A stretch of 64,000 bases of DNA, from assembly GCA_963402885.1 (NCBI GenBank), contig OY727097.1, forward strand, positions 15,996,001-16,060,000, read 5' to 3'. The notes under the pieces are model-generated. The model saw nothing but the letters and a program-made list of their open reading frames with translations, ran no database searches and was not told the origin of the DNA. The number at the start of each line of letters is the position of its first letter. The stretch's first letter is position 1. The stretch is from Antedon bifida (Eukaryota; Echinodermata; Crinoidea; Comatulida; Antedonidae). The position numbers and the translations under genes were made by a program. Positions 36,300 through 50,255 of the stretch are shown in pieces.

Positions 36300-37820
36300 C
36301 TAGAATTTAATTCGTCACTTTGACGAATTATAGGTGATCATTTTCATAATTTTATTGACATTAATATTTTTTAAACATGCACGTATGTTAAAATACAATC
36401 AGAAAATGTTGATGTATGCCATCCTATTATACGGTTATACTATAGTGCTGTGTGCTTATTATATGCCATATACATTATGTACAGTATATACTGTATATCT
36501 ATATACAGTGTAGCATTGGTGAAATTACGGACACACATCATGTTCTAATTTTTCGGCACTGATGACATTATCAAAATAAACTTGTGGATAACAATATCGA
36601 AAGATAATGAATTGAGCAATAAAATATAACAATTGGAAGAAAATTTGGCACGTAGAAGGGCGGTGCGCGCTCTTTAAAAATTGTATAACTTTGACGAAAG
36701 AGATGAAAAAACTACTTTTTAACTTCAACTGGCCATATGATAACGTCACAACATCCGATAGGCTTAATTTTTATAATAATTCATATCTACATTTCACCAG
36801 CTCTCATAATAAGTTATAAACATCAAGGTCAACTTTAATTCAGAAGAGCTGTAAGGTATTCAAGTATACCTTGTAGGTGAAATTACGTAACCACCGTTAT
36901 TTAAATTTTAAGACGTGATGACATCATCCAAATGAAAATATTGGCAACTCATAAGTAACATAATTGGTTGAGATAGAATATATTAAAAATTTAAAGAAAA
37001 TCGATCACAGATAAGCGAGTTGCGCTCTGTTGAATATGGTGGTCCATTACAAAAGGGGAAAAAACCCTATTTTAAAAATTCATGTGGCCAAATGATGACG
37101 TCATACCATTTTGTACGTCTAATGTGTATATACATTTATATCTACAACTCATTGGCTTCCAGAATAAGTTAAACAAATTGGAGGTCATCGTGCATTCTGA
37201 AGAGTTATATTAATTTTAAAAAGGCCTTATTTTTTACTATTTTTAGCACTTTTGTACAATTAATGTGCGCATTTTGTCATTTTTAACCTGCTCGTATAGC
37301 GTTATTTTAAGTCGGAATGGACTCAAGATCGGTGAATGTACTAAGAATTGTGAGTAGAATGTGATTTATACATCAAATTTCATTTTTTACGCCTTCTAAG
37401 AATCGCGTACGCAAAAACGTGTTTTTGCGCAGTAATTTTTTGAAACACGCAAATGGCCTAATTCATGCTCTAAATTGATCAAAACTTAATTTTAAGCTTT
37501 TTAAAATCTTTGCGCGCGATTTCACGTGCATGACCTTGAGACGCGCAAGTTTTTATTTGCTAATATTTTTTACCTTAACCTGAAATTTACGTGTAGTGGA
37601 TTTCATAAATATGTGATAATGAATTATGGACATATGATTGATAATTTGATTTCACAAAATGGCGTATACGTGACGTCACGGATGAGTGATCACGCTGAAA
37701 AGCTTATTATGGCTAAGTTAAAGTATTTGAAAGACATTGTGAAATTTTTGTGATCATTGTTATTCAACTTTTTGAGATAATTGTTAAACAAAAAGTGTAC
37801 AGAAAGAAGAAGAAGAAGAA
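36300..37820 (-). mobile_element. Helitron-like unit A3
   Basis: 1521 bp, family A. Junctions with A2 and A4 are direct: a GAAGAAGAA tract runs into CTAG with no extra palindrome. Confidence 0.75.
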
Positions 37821-39344
37821 CTAGAATTTAATTCGTCACTTTGACGAATTATAGGTGATCATTTTTATCATTTTACTGAAATTAATTTTTTTTAAACATG
37901 CACGTACGTTAACATACGATCGGAAAATGTTGATGTATGCCATCCTATCATATGCTTATAGTGCTGAGTTGTGCCTATATGCCATATACAATATGTACAG
38001 TATATACTGTATATCTATATACAGTGTAGCATAGGTGAAATTACGGGACACGCATGTTCTAATTTTTTGGCATGATGACGTTATCAAACTAAACTTTAAG
38101 ATGACAATTTCGAAAGATAATTAATTGAGCAAAAAAATATAAGATTTGGAAAAAAATTTGGCACGTAGAAGCGCTGTGCGCGCTCTTTGAATTGTGTATA
38201 ACTTTGACAAAAAATATGAAAAAACTACTTTTTCACTTCAACTGGCCATATGTTAACGTCACAACATCCGATAGGCTTAATTTTTATATGAATTAATATC
38301 TACATTTCATCAGCTTTCATAATAAATTATAATCATCAAGGTAACCTTCAATTCTGAAGAGCTGTAAGATATTCAAATTTACTGCGAAGGTGAAATTACA
38401 CGGCCTACGTTATTCAAGTTTTTACGCGTGATGACGTCATTAAAATGAAGATAGTGTCAACTCATGATAAAGATAATTAATTAAGCAAGCACATACTGAA
38501 AGTTGTGCGAAATTCGAGCACACATAACCAAGATGCGCTCTGTTGAATGTGATAATCTACAGAAAAAGATAACAAATCCTAATTTTTAAATTCAAGTGGC
38601 CATTTGATGACGTCAAAACATTTTGTACGTAAAATGTGTACATGAATTCATATCTACAACTCAATGGCTTCCAGAATAAGTTAAAAAAATCGGGGGTCAT
38701 CTTGCATTCTGAAGAATTATTTTCATTTTAAAAAAGACCTATTTTTCACTATTTTCAGAACTTTTGTAAAATTAATGTGCGCATTTTGTCATTTTTAACG
38801 TGCTCGTACAGCGTTATTTTAAGTCGGAACCGACTCAAATTTGGTGAATGTACTAAGGATGGTGAGTAGAATGAGATTTGTAAAAAAAATTCATATTTTT
38901 TACGCTTTTTAAGTATCGCGCGCGCAAAAACGCATTTTTGCGCAGTAATTTTTTTAAACACGCAAATGGCCTAATTCATGCTCTAAATTGATCAAAACTT
39001 AATTTTGAGCGTTTTAAATTTTTAACGCGCGATATCACGCGCATGAACCTACGTGCTCATGCGTTTTTATTTGCTAATATTTTTACCCTTGATCTGAAGT
39101 TTACGTGTAGTGAATTTCATTAATATGTGATAATGAATTATGGAGATATGATTGATAATGTGATTTCTCAAAATGGCGTATAAATGTCGTCACGGATGAG
39201 TGATCACGCTGGAAAGCTTATTAGGATTAAGTTATATTATTTGAAAGATATTCTGAAATTTTTGTAATCATTGACATTAAACTTTTTGAGATAATTGTTA
39301 CACAAAATAGTGTACAGAAACAATAAAAAGAAAGAAAAAAATAA
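37821..39344 (-). mobile_element. Helitron-like unit A4
   Basis: 1524 bp, family A, more diverged from A1-A3 but nearly identical to A6 (53519-55045), including the same A-rich end before a family B unit. Confidence 0.75.
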
Positions 39345-40898
39345 CTAGACATGTAACTCGTCACTTTGACGAGTTTGGTTTTCCGCCGCGCAAGTGGTGC
39401 AACATGAACGTGTAACGACGTACCTTACCGTACCGAACATTAAGGGGATAGGTTGAGGACAAAAGGAAGTGTTCACGTTGGCATTATGACCTGAACTGAA
39501 GAATATGATATGTTTTTATTGCTGAATTCTATTATTTTGATTCATATATAGTATACACAGTATAATCTGTATCCATATCACATACAGTGTAGAATAGGTG
39601 AAATTACGGGACCCGCTATTTATTGCAATTTTTAACATGGCGACGGCATCAAAATGAAATACAAAGATAGCAATTTCGGAAGGATATTATCTCAGCAACA
39701 ACATATTAACGTGCAAAAGAAATTTGAATACGTGAAATATTGATGCGCGCTCTTTTAAATGCAATGAATTATGACGCAAAAGATGAAAATACGACTTTTT
39801 TCATTTAAATGGCCATATGATGACGTCACAACATCCGATTGGCAACATTTTCACATGATTTCGTATCTAAAATCCAATAGCTTCCAGAAAACGTTTTAAT
39901 CGTGATTATCAAATTTTATTCTTACGAGCTATAACAGATTAAAATTTACTGTAAAGATGAAATTATTGCCACACGTAATTTAAATTTTTAGGAATGATGA
40001 CGTCAAAAAAATTAAAATATTTATAATTCATGCGAAAGACAGTTGATTGACCTAGACAATATCAAAATTTGGGTGAAAATGGAAAACGGATAAGTGGAGA
40101 TGCGCTCTATTAAATGTGATGAGCTATGACGAAAGATACAAAAATCCTAAATTTTATATTAGCGTGGCCATACGATGACGTCACAATGTCCGGTTAGCCA
40201 TATTAATATATGATCCGATATCTACAACTCATTAACTTCCAGAAAATGTCATCCACAAAAAGTTGACCGTGTAGTTTAGAAATTACGACTGTTTAAAAAA
40301 AGGCATAATTTTGACAATTTTTTTAACTTTTTCAACAAAAACTCGCGCAAATTGTCCAATTCCACGTGCTCGTATGACGTTACTTTAAGTCGAAATTGTT
40401 TAAAAGTTGGTAAAATTACTAGAAAAGGCTGGAAAAACATAAATCACGCGAAAAAAATATGTTTTTAATGCTACGTGCGCACCGCACACGTAAAAATTTG
40501 CGCACGCGTGGGAATTTTTTACATGCTTAAAACGACATGAAACGCGTAGAAACTTGATTAGAAAATAATTTAGCGCATTTTGAAATTTTAAATGCGCGTG
40601 CGCGCGTAACTTTGTGTAAAACACGCAATTTTGGTTCGACAGAAAGTTAGCGCATGATATAAATTAAATTTGTGCAAAGTTTCAATATAAAATGTTATTT
40701 AGTTTTTTACCTATGTTAAATACGAGAAAATCGTTAAATCGCGCGTACGTCACGTTGCGCAATTGTAAACATCATGAAAAGCTTCGCTTGACGACGTTAC
40801 ATAAATGTCAAAATGTTAACATAGTTCACAAAATGTTATGTTTGCAAGTTTCAGAGAAAAGCGATACACAAAAATCATACAGAAAGAAAGAAGATAAA
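39345..40898 (-). mobile_element. Helitron-like unit B1
   Basis: 1554 bp. Hairpin AACTCGTC-ACTTT-GACGAGTT at 39355-39375 followed on the minus strand by a short spacer and CTAG. The inner arm reads GGTTTTCCGC, a variant of the usual GGTTATCCGC. Near-identical to B6. TGACGTCA lies at 39821, 39999 and 40176. Ends in AGAAAGAAAGAAGA. Confidence 0.75.
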
Positions 40899-42149
40899 CT
40901 AGATCTTAACTCGTCACTTGAGGACGAGTTTGGTTATCCGCCCGCAACAAACGTATCTTGCGCATTCAAGTACTTTTCAATCATGACTTTTCCAAAAAGT
41001 AGCCTATTCGAAAATAAAACTTCCTTTCAGTGTAATAAGCAAATAAATCCTTTTATTTAATTATTTTCCCGTGACGGGATTCGATCCCGGTACCTCTGAT
41101 ACCAAAGTCGGTTGCACTACACATCGAGCCATGTGAGCACCTGCTGAAGAAAATCCGAAGAACAATTACTCGTTCATTCGGTATGTCGTGAACCCCTCGA
41201 TGCAAGTTGATTATTACCTATCAAACTAAATCATAATTTTTACTATAATGAAATCTTCACACATTTTAAACAGTAACATATTATGAAAGTTCATACTTTC
41301 AAGTTTTATATATTAAAATGTGAAGTAAAAAGATAAACGTTATGTTTATTGTTTTGCTCTTTGAAAATGTTAGTGTTTGTTTGATGATCAAAATTTCAAA
41401 AATTATATTTAATATGCACATAATGTAGCCATCAAACACGTTTTAGCATTCAAGACTATAATAAATCAGACCTATGATTCATACACTGCAAGAAAATAAA
41501 ATAAAAAATGGGGGTAACCTTGCATTCTGATGAACTGTATCGTTTTTAAAAGTAGACATATTTTGCAACATTTTCACAATTATTAGACATTTTACGTGCG
41601 CAACCAGTCATGTTTAACGTGCTCGTGTAACGCCATTTCCAGTTGAATAGTGAATAAAATAACGCAAAATTGTTAACTGAAGTTTGAAAAACACAGTCTA
41701 TGCAAAATAAAGGCTCATACGCGTTCCCTGCGCCGTGCGCGCGTGAAAATGTGCGCATCTGGTGGGAATTTTTTAAACGCTTAAAATGACCTGAAACGTG
41801 CGCTAATTTAATCAGAAAATGATTTGAAGCATTTTAAAATTTCAAACGCCGTTTACGCGCGCACTTTCTAATGTTACAAAATTCGGTAGCGCTAAAACAG
41901 TTTACAATTGATGTGAAGCAACCGTGGCTGAAAATTTCGTTAAAAAATATTTATTTGTTTCAAAGTTATGATCAATTTAAGAATTTCAGAAATTCGCGCG
42001 TAACTTACGCTACGTGGCTCTGACAGCGTCCAAAAGCTTCGCAGTACAACTTCAGTTAAATGTCTAAATGTTTAGAAAGTTACAAAATGTTATGTTAACA
42101 CGTTGCAGAGAAACAGCGTGCACAAAATCTGAGAAAGAAAGAAGAATAA
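40899..42149 (-). mobile_element. Helitron-like unit C1
   Basis: 1251 bp. Hairpin AACTCGTC-ACTTGAG-GACGAGTT at 40908-40930, then CTAG: the same stem as family B with a longer loop. The first third is unrelated to A and B and holds a tRNA-like segment. The last third is homologous to B. Near-identical to C3. Confidence 0.75.
41068..41144 (-). other. tRNA-like segment in unit C1
   Basis: On the minus strand an A-box-like TGGCTCGATGTGTAGTGC is followed 34 bp later by a B-box-like GGGATCGAATCCC and GTCACGGG. Spacing and T-arm look like a tRNA, but stems are incomplete. Probably a tRNA-derived SINE head or tRNA relic; transcription by Pol III is untested. Confidence 0.5.
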
Positions 42150-42320
42150 CTAGATCTTAAACTCGTCACTTGAGGACGAGTTTGGTTATCCGCCCGCAAC
42201 AAAACGTATCTTGCGCATTCAAGTACTTTTCAGTTGTGACTTTTTCAAAAAGTAGCCTATTCAAAATTAAAACTGCCCTTTCAGTGTAATAACCAAACAA
42301 ATCCTTTTATTTAATTGTTT

Positions 42321-42397
42321 TCCCGTGATGGGATTCGAACCCGGTACCTCTGATACCAAAGTCGGTTGCATTACACATCGAGCCATATGAGCACCTG
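42321..42397 (-). other. tRNA-like segment in unit C2
   Basis: Same segment as in C1, here with an intact B box GGTTCGAATCC on the minus strand. Confidence 0.5.
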
Positions 42398-43389
42398 GTG
42401 AAGAAAATCCGAAGAAAGAATCCTCGTTCATTCGGTATGTCGTGAACCCCCTCGATGCAAGTTGATTATTACATATCGAACTTAAATCATAATGTTTACT
42501 ATGATGAAATCTTCACACATTTTAAACAGTGACATATTATGAAAGTGCATACTTTCAAGTTTAATATATTAACATGTAAAGAAAAAAGATAAACGTTATG
42601 TTTATTGTTTTACTCTTTGAATATGTTTATGTTTGTTTGATGATAAATATTTCAAAAATTACATTTAATATGCAAATAATGTAGCCATCAAACACTTTTT
42701 AACATTCAAGACTATTATAAATTAGACCTATGATTCATACTCTGCAAGAAAATAAAATAAAAAAATGGGGTAACCTTGCATTCTGGTGAACTGTTTCATT
42801 TTTAAAAGTAGACATATTTTGGAACATTTTCACAATTTGTTGACGTTTTCGTGCGCAACCTGTCATGTTTAACGTGCTCGTAGAACGCCATTTCAAGTTG
42901 AAAAGTGAATAAAATAACGTAAAATTGTTAACCGAAGATTTAAAAACACAAATCGTGTAAAAGAAATGCTCATACGTGTTCCCTGCGCCGTGCGCGCGTA
43001 AAAATGTGCGCAACAGTGGCAATTTTTTAAACGCTTAAAATGACCTGAATCGTGCTCTAATTTAATCAGAAATTGATTTGAAGCATTTTAAAATTTCAAA
43101 CGCCATTTACACGCGCACTTTCTAACGTTACAAATTGCGGTAGCGTTAAAAAAGTTAACTATTGATGTGAAGCAAACGTGGCTGAAAATGACGTTAAAAA
43201 ATATTCGTTTGTTTCGAAGTTATAACCAATTTAAGATTTTCAGAAAATCACGCGTAACTTACGCTACGCGGCTCTGACATCGTCAAAAAGCTTGGCTGGA
43301 CAACTTCAGTAAAATGTCTAAATGCTGAACAAGTTACAACATATTATGTTTACACGTTGAAGAGAAACAGCGTGCACAAAATAAGAAGA

Positions 43390-43709
43390 GTAAAATATTT
43401 CAAACGCAATTTACGCGAAAACTTTCTAGTCTCCAAAAATTTGGTAAACATTCCAAAAGTTAGCCATTGATGTGAAGAAAACGTGGCTGAAAAATTCGTT
43501 AAAAAATATTTATCGGTTTCGAAGTTATGACCGATTTAAGATTTTCAGAAAATCGCGCGTGACTTACGCTACGCGGATCTGACAGCGTCCAAAAGCTTGG
43601 CTGAACATCTTCAGTTAAATGTCTAAATGTTGACCAAGTTACAACATGTTATGTTAACACGTTGAAGAGAAAACGCGTGCACAAAATCTGAGAAAGAAAG
43701 AAGAATAAT
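43390..43709 (-). repeat. Tandem copy of the end of unit C2
   Basis: Repeats 43085-43385 with an offset of about 304 bp, sharing TTTCAAACGC, GATGTGAAG, AACGTGGCTGAAAA and GCTACGCGG words in order. Confidence 0.7.
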
Positions 43710-43823
43710 AAAAAAAAAAAGAAACACGTACAATAACAAAGGTTATCCGCTTGTGGCGGATAACCAATAAAAAAAAGTAACACTACAATTCCAAGGGCTT
43801 ATCCGCTTGAGGCGGATAACCAA

Positions 43824-45511
43824 CTAGACATGAAACTCGTCACTTTGACGAGTTTGGTTATCCGCTGCGCAAGTGGTGAAACATGGACGTTTAACGACGT
43901 ACCTTTTAACATTAAGGGGATAGGTTGAGGCCAAAAGGAAGCGTTCACGTTGGCATTATGACCTACAGGCCGGACAAGCAACTGACAAACAAAACCAGAA
44001 AATGTAATAGAAATCACATATCTCCTAACAACGATGAACGGCTCTGATACGAGAAAAATATTGTTTGACTCTCTCTATCCTGTAAAAATAACGTCTTATT
44101 TGGCCTGCTACATTATAGAAATAGGTAGGAAATAAACGATTTGGGCTATTCCATTACAGTCGGTATAAACAGTAAAATCTGTTTACATATTACATACAGT
44201 GTAGATTAGGTGAAATTACGGGAGCCGCCATTTATTCAAAATTTTAACATGGCGGCGGCATCAAAATGAAATACAAAGATAGCAATTTCGGAAGGATATT
44301 ATCTCAGCAACAACATATTAACGTGCAGAAGAAATTTGAATACGTAAAATATTGATGCGCGCTCTTTTAAATGTAATGAACTATTACGCAAAAAATGAAA
44401 ATACGACTTTTTTTAGTTAAGTGGCCATATGATGACGTCACATCATCAGATTGGCAAAATTTTCACATGATTTCGTATCTACAATCCAATAGCTTCCAGA
44501 AAACGTTTTAATCGTGATTATCACATTTTATTCTTACGAGCTATAACAGATTAAAATTTACTGTACAGATGAAATTAATGCCACACGTAATTTAAATTTT
44601 TAGGCATGATGACGTCAAAAAAATTAAAATATTTTTAACTCATGCGAAAGATAGTTGATTGACCTAGACAATATCAAAATCGGGGTGAAAATGGAAAACG
44701 GATAAGTGGTGATGCGCTCTATTAAATGTGATGAGCTATGATGAAAGATACAAAAATCCTAAATTTTATATTCGCGTGGCCATACGATGACGTCACAATG
44801 TCCGGTTAGCCATATTGATACATGATCCTATATCTACAACTCATCAACTTCCAGAATATGTCATCCACAAAAAGTTGACCGTGCAGTTTAGAAACTACGA
44901 CTGTTTAAAAAAAGGCATAATTTTGACGATTTTCTGAACTTTTTCATCAAAAACGCGCGCAAATTGACCAATTCGACGTGCTCGTATGACGTAACCTTAA
45001 GCCCAAATTGTTTCAAAGTTGGTAAAATTACTAGAAGAGGCTGGAAAAACATAAATCACGCGGAAAATATATGTTTTCAATGCTACGTGCGCACCGCACA
45101 CGTAAAAATTTGCGCACGCGTGGGAATTTTTGACATGCTTAAAATGACATGAAACGCGTAGAAAGTTGATTAGAAAATAATTTTGCGCATTTTGAAATTT
45201 TAAATGCGCGTGCGCGCGTAACTTTGTGTAAAACACGCAATTTTTGTTCAACAGAAAGTTAGCGCATGATATAAATTAAATTTGTGCAAAGTTTCAATTT
45301 AAAATGTTATTTGGTTTTTGACCTATGTTAAATACGAGAAAATCGTTAAATCGCGCGTACGTCACGTTGCGCAATTGTAAACATCATGAAAAGCTTCGCT
45401 TGACGACGTTACATAAATGTCGAAAATGTTAACATAGTTCACAAAATGTTATGTTTGCAAGTTTCAGAGAAAAGCGTTACACAAAAATCATACAGAAAGA
45501 AAGAAGAGAAA
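43824..45511 (-). mobile_element. Helitron-like unit B2
   Basis: 1688 bp, family B end (AAACTCGTC…GACGAGTTT, inner arm GGTTATCCGC). The segment 43960-44170 differs from other B units, so there is an insertion or replacement near the hairpin end. Confidence 0.72.
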
Positions 45512-47022
45512 CTAGACATGAAACTCGTCACTTTGACGAGTTAGTTATCCGCACGACAAACGCCACATGCACGCCATACGTTGGAATATTGCACACGGAA
45601 AAAGATTATGGCATTATGACCTGAACTGAAGACTATGATATGTTGTTATTGCTGAATTCTATTATTTTGATTCATATATAGTATACACAGTGTAATCTGT
45701 ATACATATCACATACAGTGTAGAATAGGAGAAATTACGGGACCCGCTATTTATTGCAATTTTTAACATGTTGATGGTTTTAAAATGAAACGCGAAGGTAG
45801 CAATTTTGGAAGGAAATTATCTCAGCAACAACATGTTAACGTGTAGAAGAAATTTGAATAGGTGAAATATTAATGCGCGCTCTTTTAAATGTAATGAACT
45901 ATGACGCAAAATATGAAAATACGACTTTTGTTATTTAACTGGCCATATGATGACGTCACCACATCCGATTGGCAAAATTTTCACATGATTTTGTATCTAC
46001 AATCCAATAGCTTCAAGAAAACGTTTTAATCGTGATTATCACATTTTATTCTTACGAGCTATAACAGATTGAAATTTACTGTAAAGATGAAATTAATGCC
46101 ACACGTAATTTAAATTTTTAGGCATGATGACGTCATAAAAATTAAAATATTTTCAACTCATGCTAAAGATAGTTGATTGACCTACACAATATCAAAATCG
46201 GGGTGAAAATGGAAAACGGATAAGTGGAGATGCCCTCTATTAAATGTGAGGAGTTATGACGAAAGATACAAAAATCCTAAATTTCATATTCGCGTGGCCA
46301 TACGATGACGTCACAATGTCCGGTTAGCCATATTAATGCATGATCTGATATCTACAACTCATCAACTTCCAGAATTTGTAATAAAAATAATTTTTACCGT
46401 TTAGTTTAGAAACTACGATTGTTTAAAAAAAGGCTTAATTTTGAAGAATTTTTGAAGTTTTTCATAAAAAAAGCGCGCAAATTATCATATTCTACGTGCT
46501 CGTATGACGTAATTTGAAGTCGAAATTGTTTAAAAGTTGGTAAAATTACTAGAAAAGGCTGGAAAAACATAAATCACTCGAAAAAATGACGTTTTTAACG
46601 CTACGTGTGCACCACGCGCGTAAAAATTTGCGCACGTGTGGGAATTTTTGACATGCTCAAAATGACATGAAACGCGTATAAAGTTGATTAGAAATTGATT
46701 TTTTGCATTGCAAAATTTTAAACGCGCGTGCGCGCGTAACTTCGTGTAAAACATGCCATTTTTAGGGCACAAAAAGTTAGCGCACGATATAAATTAGACT
46801 TTTGCTAAGTTTCAATTTAAATTGTTATATGGTTTTCGATCTATGTTAAATACGCGAAATTCATAAAAACGCGCGTAAGTCATGTTGCGCAACTCTGACG
46901 TCATTCAATTATAGGAAAGCACAACTTCACGTGATTGCCCATATGTTGACAAAGTTATAAAATGTTAACTTTACACGTTTTAGAGATACGCTCTGCACAA
47001 AAATGACAGAAAGAAAGAAGAA
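45512..47022 (-). mobile_element. Helitron-like unit B3
   Basis: 1511 bp, family B, with inner arm AGTTATCCGC and a shorter leader than B1. The clean junction AGAAAGAAAGAAGAACTAG with B4 shows the minimal unit-to-unit boundary. Confidence 0.75.
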
Positions 47023-48681
47023 CTAGACATGAAACTCGTCACTTTGACGAGTTAGTTATCCGCACGACAAACGCCACATGCACGTCATACGTTGGAATAT
47101 TGCACACAGAAAAAGATTATGGCATTATTACCTGAACTGAAGAATATGATGTGTTGTTAGTGCTGAATGCTGTATATTTTGTGTCATATAGTATACACAG
47201 TATAATCTGTATACATATTACATACAGTGTGGAATAGGTGAAATTACGGGACCCGCCATTTATTCCATTTTTTAACATGGCGACGGTATCAAAATGAAAC
47301 ACTAAAATAATAATTTCGGAAGGATATTATCTCAGCAACAACATATTAGCGTGTAGAAGAAATTTGGATACATAAAATATAGATGCGCGCTCTTTTAAAT
47401 GTGATGAACTATGACGTAAAATATGAAAATACGACTTTTTTTATTTAACTGGCCATATGATGATGTCACCACATCCGATTGGCAAAATTTTCACATGATT
47501 TTGTATCTACAATCCAATAGCTTCAAGAAAACGTTTTAATCGTGATTATCACATTTTATTCTTACGAGCTATAACAAATTGAAATTTACTGTAAAGATGA
47601 AATTAATGCCACACGTAACTTAAATTTTTAGGCATGATGACGTCATAAAAATTAAAATATTTTTAACTCATGCTAAAGATAGTTCATTGACCTAGACAAT
47701 ATCAAAATCGGGGTGAAAATGGAAAACGGATAAGTGGAGATGCGCTCTATTAAATGTGAGGAGTTATGACGAAAGATACAAAAATCCTAAATTTCATATT
47801 CGCGTGGCCATACGATGACGTCACAATGTCCAGTTAGCCAAATTAATGCATGATCTGATATCTACAACTCAGCAACTTCCAGAATGTTTAATAAAAATAA
47901 TTTTTACCGTTTAGTTTAAAAACTACGATTGTTTAAAAAAAGGCTTAATTTTGACGAATTTTTGAAGTTTTTTATCAAAAAAGCGCGCAAATTATCATAT
48001 TCTACGTGCTCGTATGACGTAATTTAAAGTCGAAATTGTTTAAAAGTTGGTAAAATTACTAGAAAAGGCTGGAAAAACATAAATCACTCGAAAAAATGAC
48101 GTTTTTAACGCTACGTGTGCACCATGCGCGTAAAAATTTGCGCACGTGTGGGAATTTTTGACATGCTCAAAATGACATGAAACGCGTAGAAAGTTGATTA
48201 GAAATTGATTTTTCGCATTGTAAAATTTTAAACGCGTGTGCGCGCGTAACTTCGTGTAAAACATGCCATTTTTAGTGCAAAAAAAGTTAGCGCACGATAT
48301 AAATTAGACTTTTGCTAAGTTTCAATTTAAATTGTTATATGGTTTTCGATCTATGTTAAATACGCGAAATTCATAAAAACGCGCGTAAGTCATGTTGCGC
48401 AACTCTGACGTCATTCAAAAATAAAAAAGGCACAACTTCAAGTGAATGCCCACATGTTGACAAAGTTATAAAATGTTAACTTTACACGTTTTAGAGATAT
48501 GCTCTGCACAAAAATGACAGAAAGAAAGAAGAATAATACAGAAAAAAAATAAGATGATGAAACAGGACAGTTACAAGGAGTTATCCGCCATAGTGCGGAT
48601 AACTAATAAAAAGATGATGTTGATGTTGATGATTTCGTACAATCACAAGAGGTTATCAGCAACTTCGTTGCGGATAACCAA
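47023..48681 (-). mobile_element. Helitron-like unit B4
   Basis: 1659 bp, close to B3. Its purine-tract end is followed by two linkers, each a short lead plus palindrome: arms GTTATCCGC/GCGGATAAC at 48580-48603 and GGTTATC…GATAACC at 48651-48679. TGACGTCA-type octamers at 47461 (variant), 47638 and 47816. Confidence 0.75.
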
Positions 48682-50255
48682 CTAGACATGTAACTCGTCA
48701 CTTTGACGAGTTTGGTTATCCGCCGCGCAAGTGGTGCAACATTAACATTAAGAGGATAGGTTGAGGACAAAAGGAAGTGTTCACGTATGACCTGAACTGA
48801 AGAATATGATATGTTGTTATTGCTGAATTTTATTATTTAGATTCATATATAGTATACACAGTATAATCTGTATCCATATCACATACAGTGTAGAATAGGT
48901 GAAATTACGGGACCCGCCATTTATTGCAATTTTTAACATGTTCACGGTTTTAAAATGAAACGCGAAGGTAGCAATTTCGGAAGAAAATTATCTCAGCAAC
49001 AACATATTAATGTGTAGAAGAAATTTGAATATGTGAAATATTGATGCGCGCTCTTTTAAATGTAATGAATTATGACGCAAAAGATGAAAATACGATCTTT
49101 TTTATTTAACTGGCCATATAATGACGTCACAACATCCGATTGGCAAAATTTTTACATGATTTCGTATCTACAATCCAATAGCTTCCAGAAAACGTTTTAA
49201 TCGTGATTGTCACATTTTATTCTTACGAGCTATAACAGATTAAAATTTACTGTAAAGATGAAATTAATGCCACACGTAATTTAAACTTTTAGGCATGATG
49301 ACGTCATAAAAATTAAAATATTTTTCACTCATGTGAAAGATAGTTGATTGACCTAGACAATATCAAAATCGGGGTTAAAATGGAAAACGAATAAGTGGAG
49401 ATGCGCTCTATATAATGTGATGAGCTATGACGAAAGATACAAAAATCCTAAATTTTATATTCGTGTGGCCATACGATAACGTCACAATGTCCGGTTAGCC
49501 ATATTAATACCTGATCCGATATCTACAACTCATCAACTTCCAGAATATGTCATCCACAAAAAGTTGACCGTGTAGTTTAGAAATTACGACTGTTTAAAAA
49601 AAGGCATATTTTTAACGGAATTTTGAACTTTTTCATCAAAAACACGCGCAAATTGTCCAATTCGACGTGCTCGTATGACGTAACTTTAAGTCGAAATTGT
49701 TTAAAATTTGGTAAAATTACTAAAAAAGGCTGGAAAATCATAAATCACGCAAAAAAAATATGTTTTCAATGCTACGTGCGCACCGCACACGTAAAAATTT
49801 GCGCACGCGTGGGAATTTTTTACATGCTTAAAACGACATGAAACGCGTAGAAAGTTGATTAGAAATTAATTTTGCGCATTTTAAAATTTTAAATGCGCGT
49901 GCGCGCGTAACTTTGTGTAAAACACGCAATTTTTTTTCAACAGAAAGTTAGCGCATGATATAAATTAAACATTTGGAAAGTTTCAATTTGAAATGTTATT
50001 TGGTTTTCGACCTATGTTAAATACGAGGAAATCGTTAAATCACGCGTAAGTCACGTTGCGCAATTGTAAACGTCATGAAAAGCTTCGCAGCACATCTTCA
50101 TGTGCATGAAGATATGTTGAGAAAGTTACAAAATGTTATGTTTGCAAGTTCCACAAAAATCATACAGAAAGAAAGAAGATCAAGAAAAAGATGATGTTGA
50201 TTTCGTACAATCACAAGAGGTTATCCTGCAACTTCGTTGCGGATAACCAAAAAGA
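48682..50255 (-). mobile_element. Helitron-like unit B5
   Basis: 1574 bp, family B, with one palindrome at 50219-50248 before the next CTAG. The junction has GACTAG instead of the usual AACTAG. Confidence 0.73.

Larger units (their letters stand above)
42150..43823 (-). mobile_element. Helitron-like unit C2 (with duplicated end)
   Basis: 1674 bp, family C. About 300 bp of its purine-tract end is present twice (43085-43385 and 43390-43709). It then carries two ten-base-arm palindromes, GGTTATCCGC…GCGGATAACC, at 43741-43765 and 43797-43821 before the next CTAG. Confidence 0.7.

Noticed and set aside
32063-36749. Repeated 70-75 codon ORFs in the A units on both strands
   Set aside because: They recur only because the units are repeated, are full of hydrophobic AT-rich codons, differ in frame integrity among copies, and match no RepHel or other protein.
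41068-41144. Functional tRNA gene
   Set aside because: A and B boxes are present, but the acceptor and anticodon stems do not pair well, and it sits inside a repeated element in three copies.
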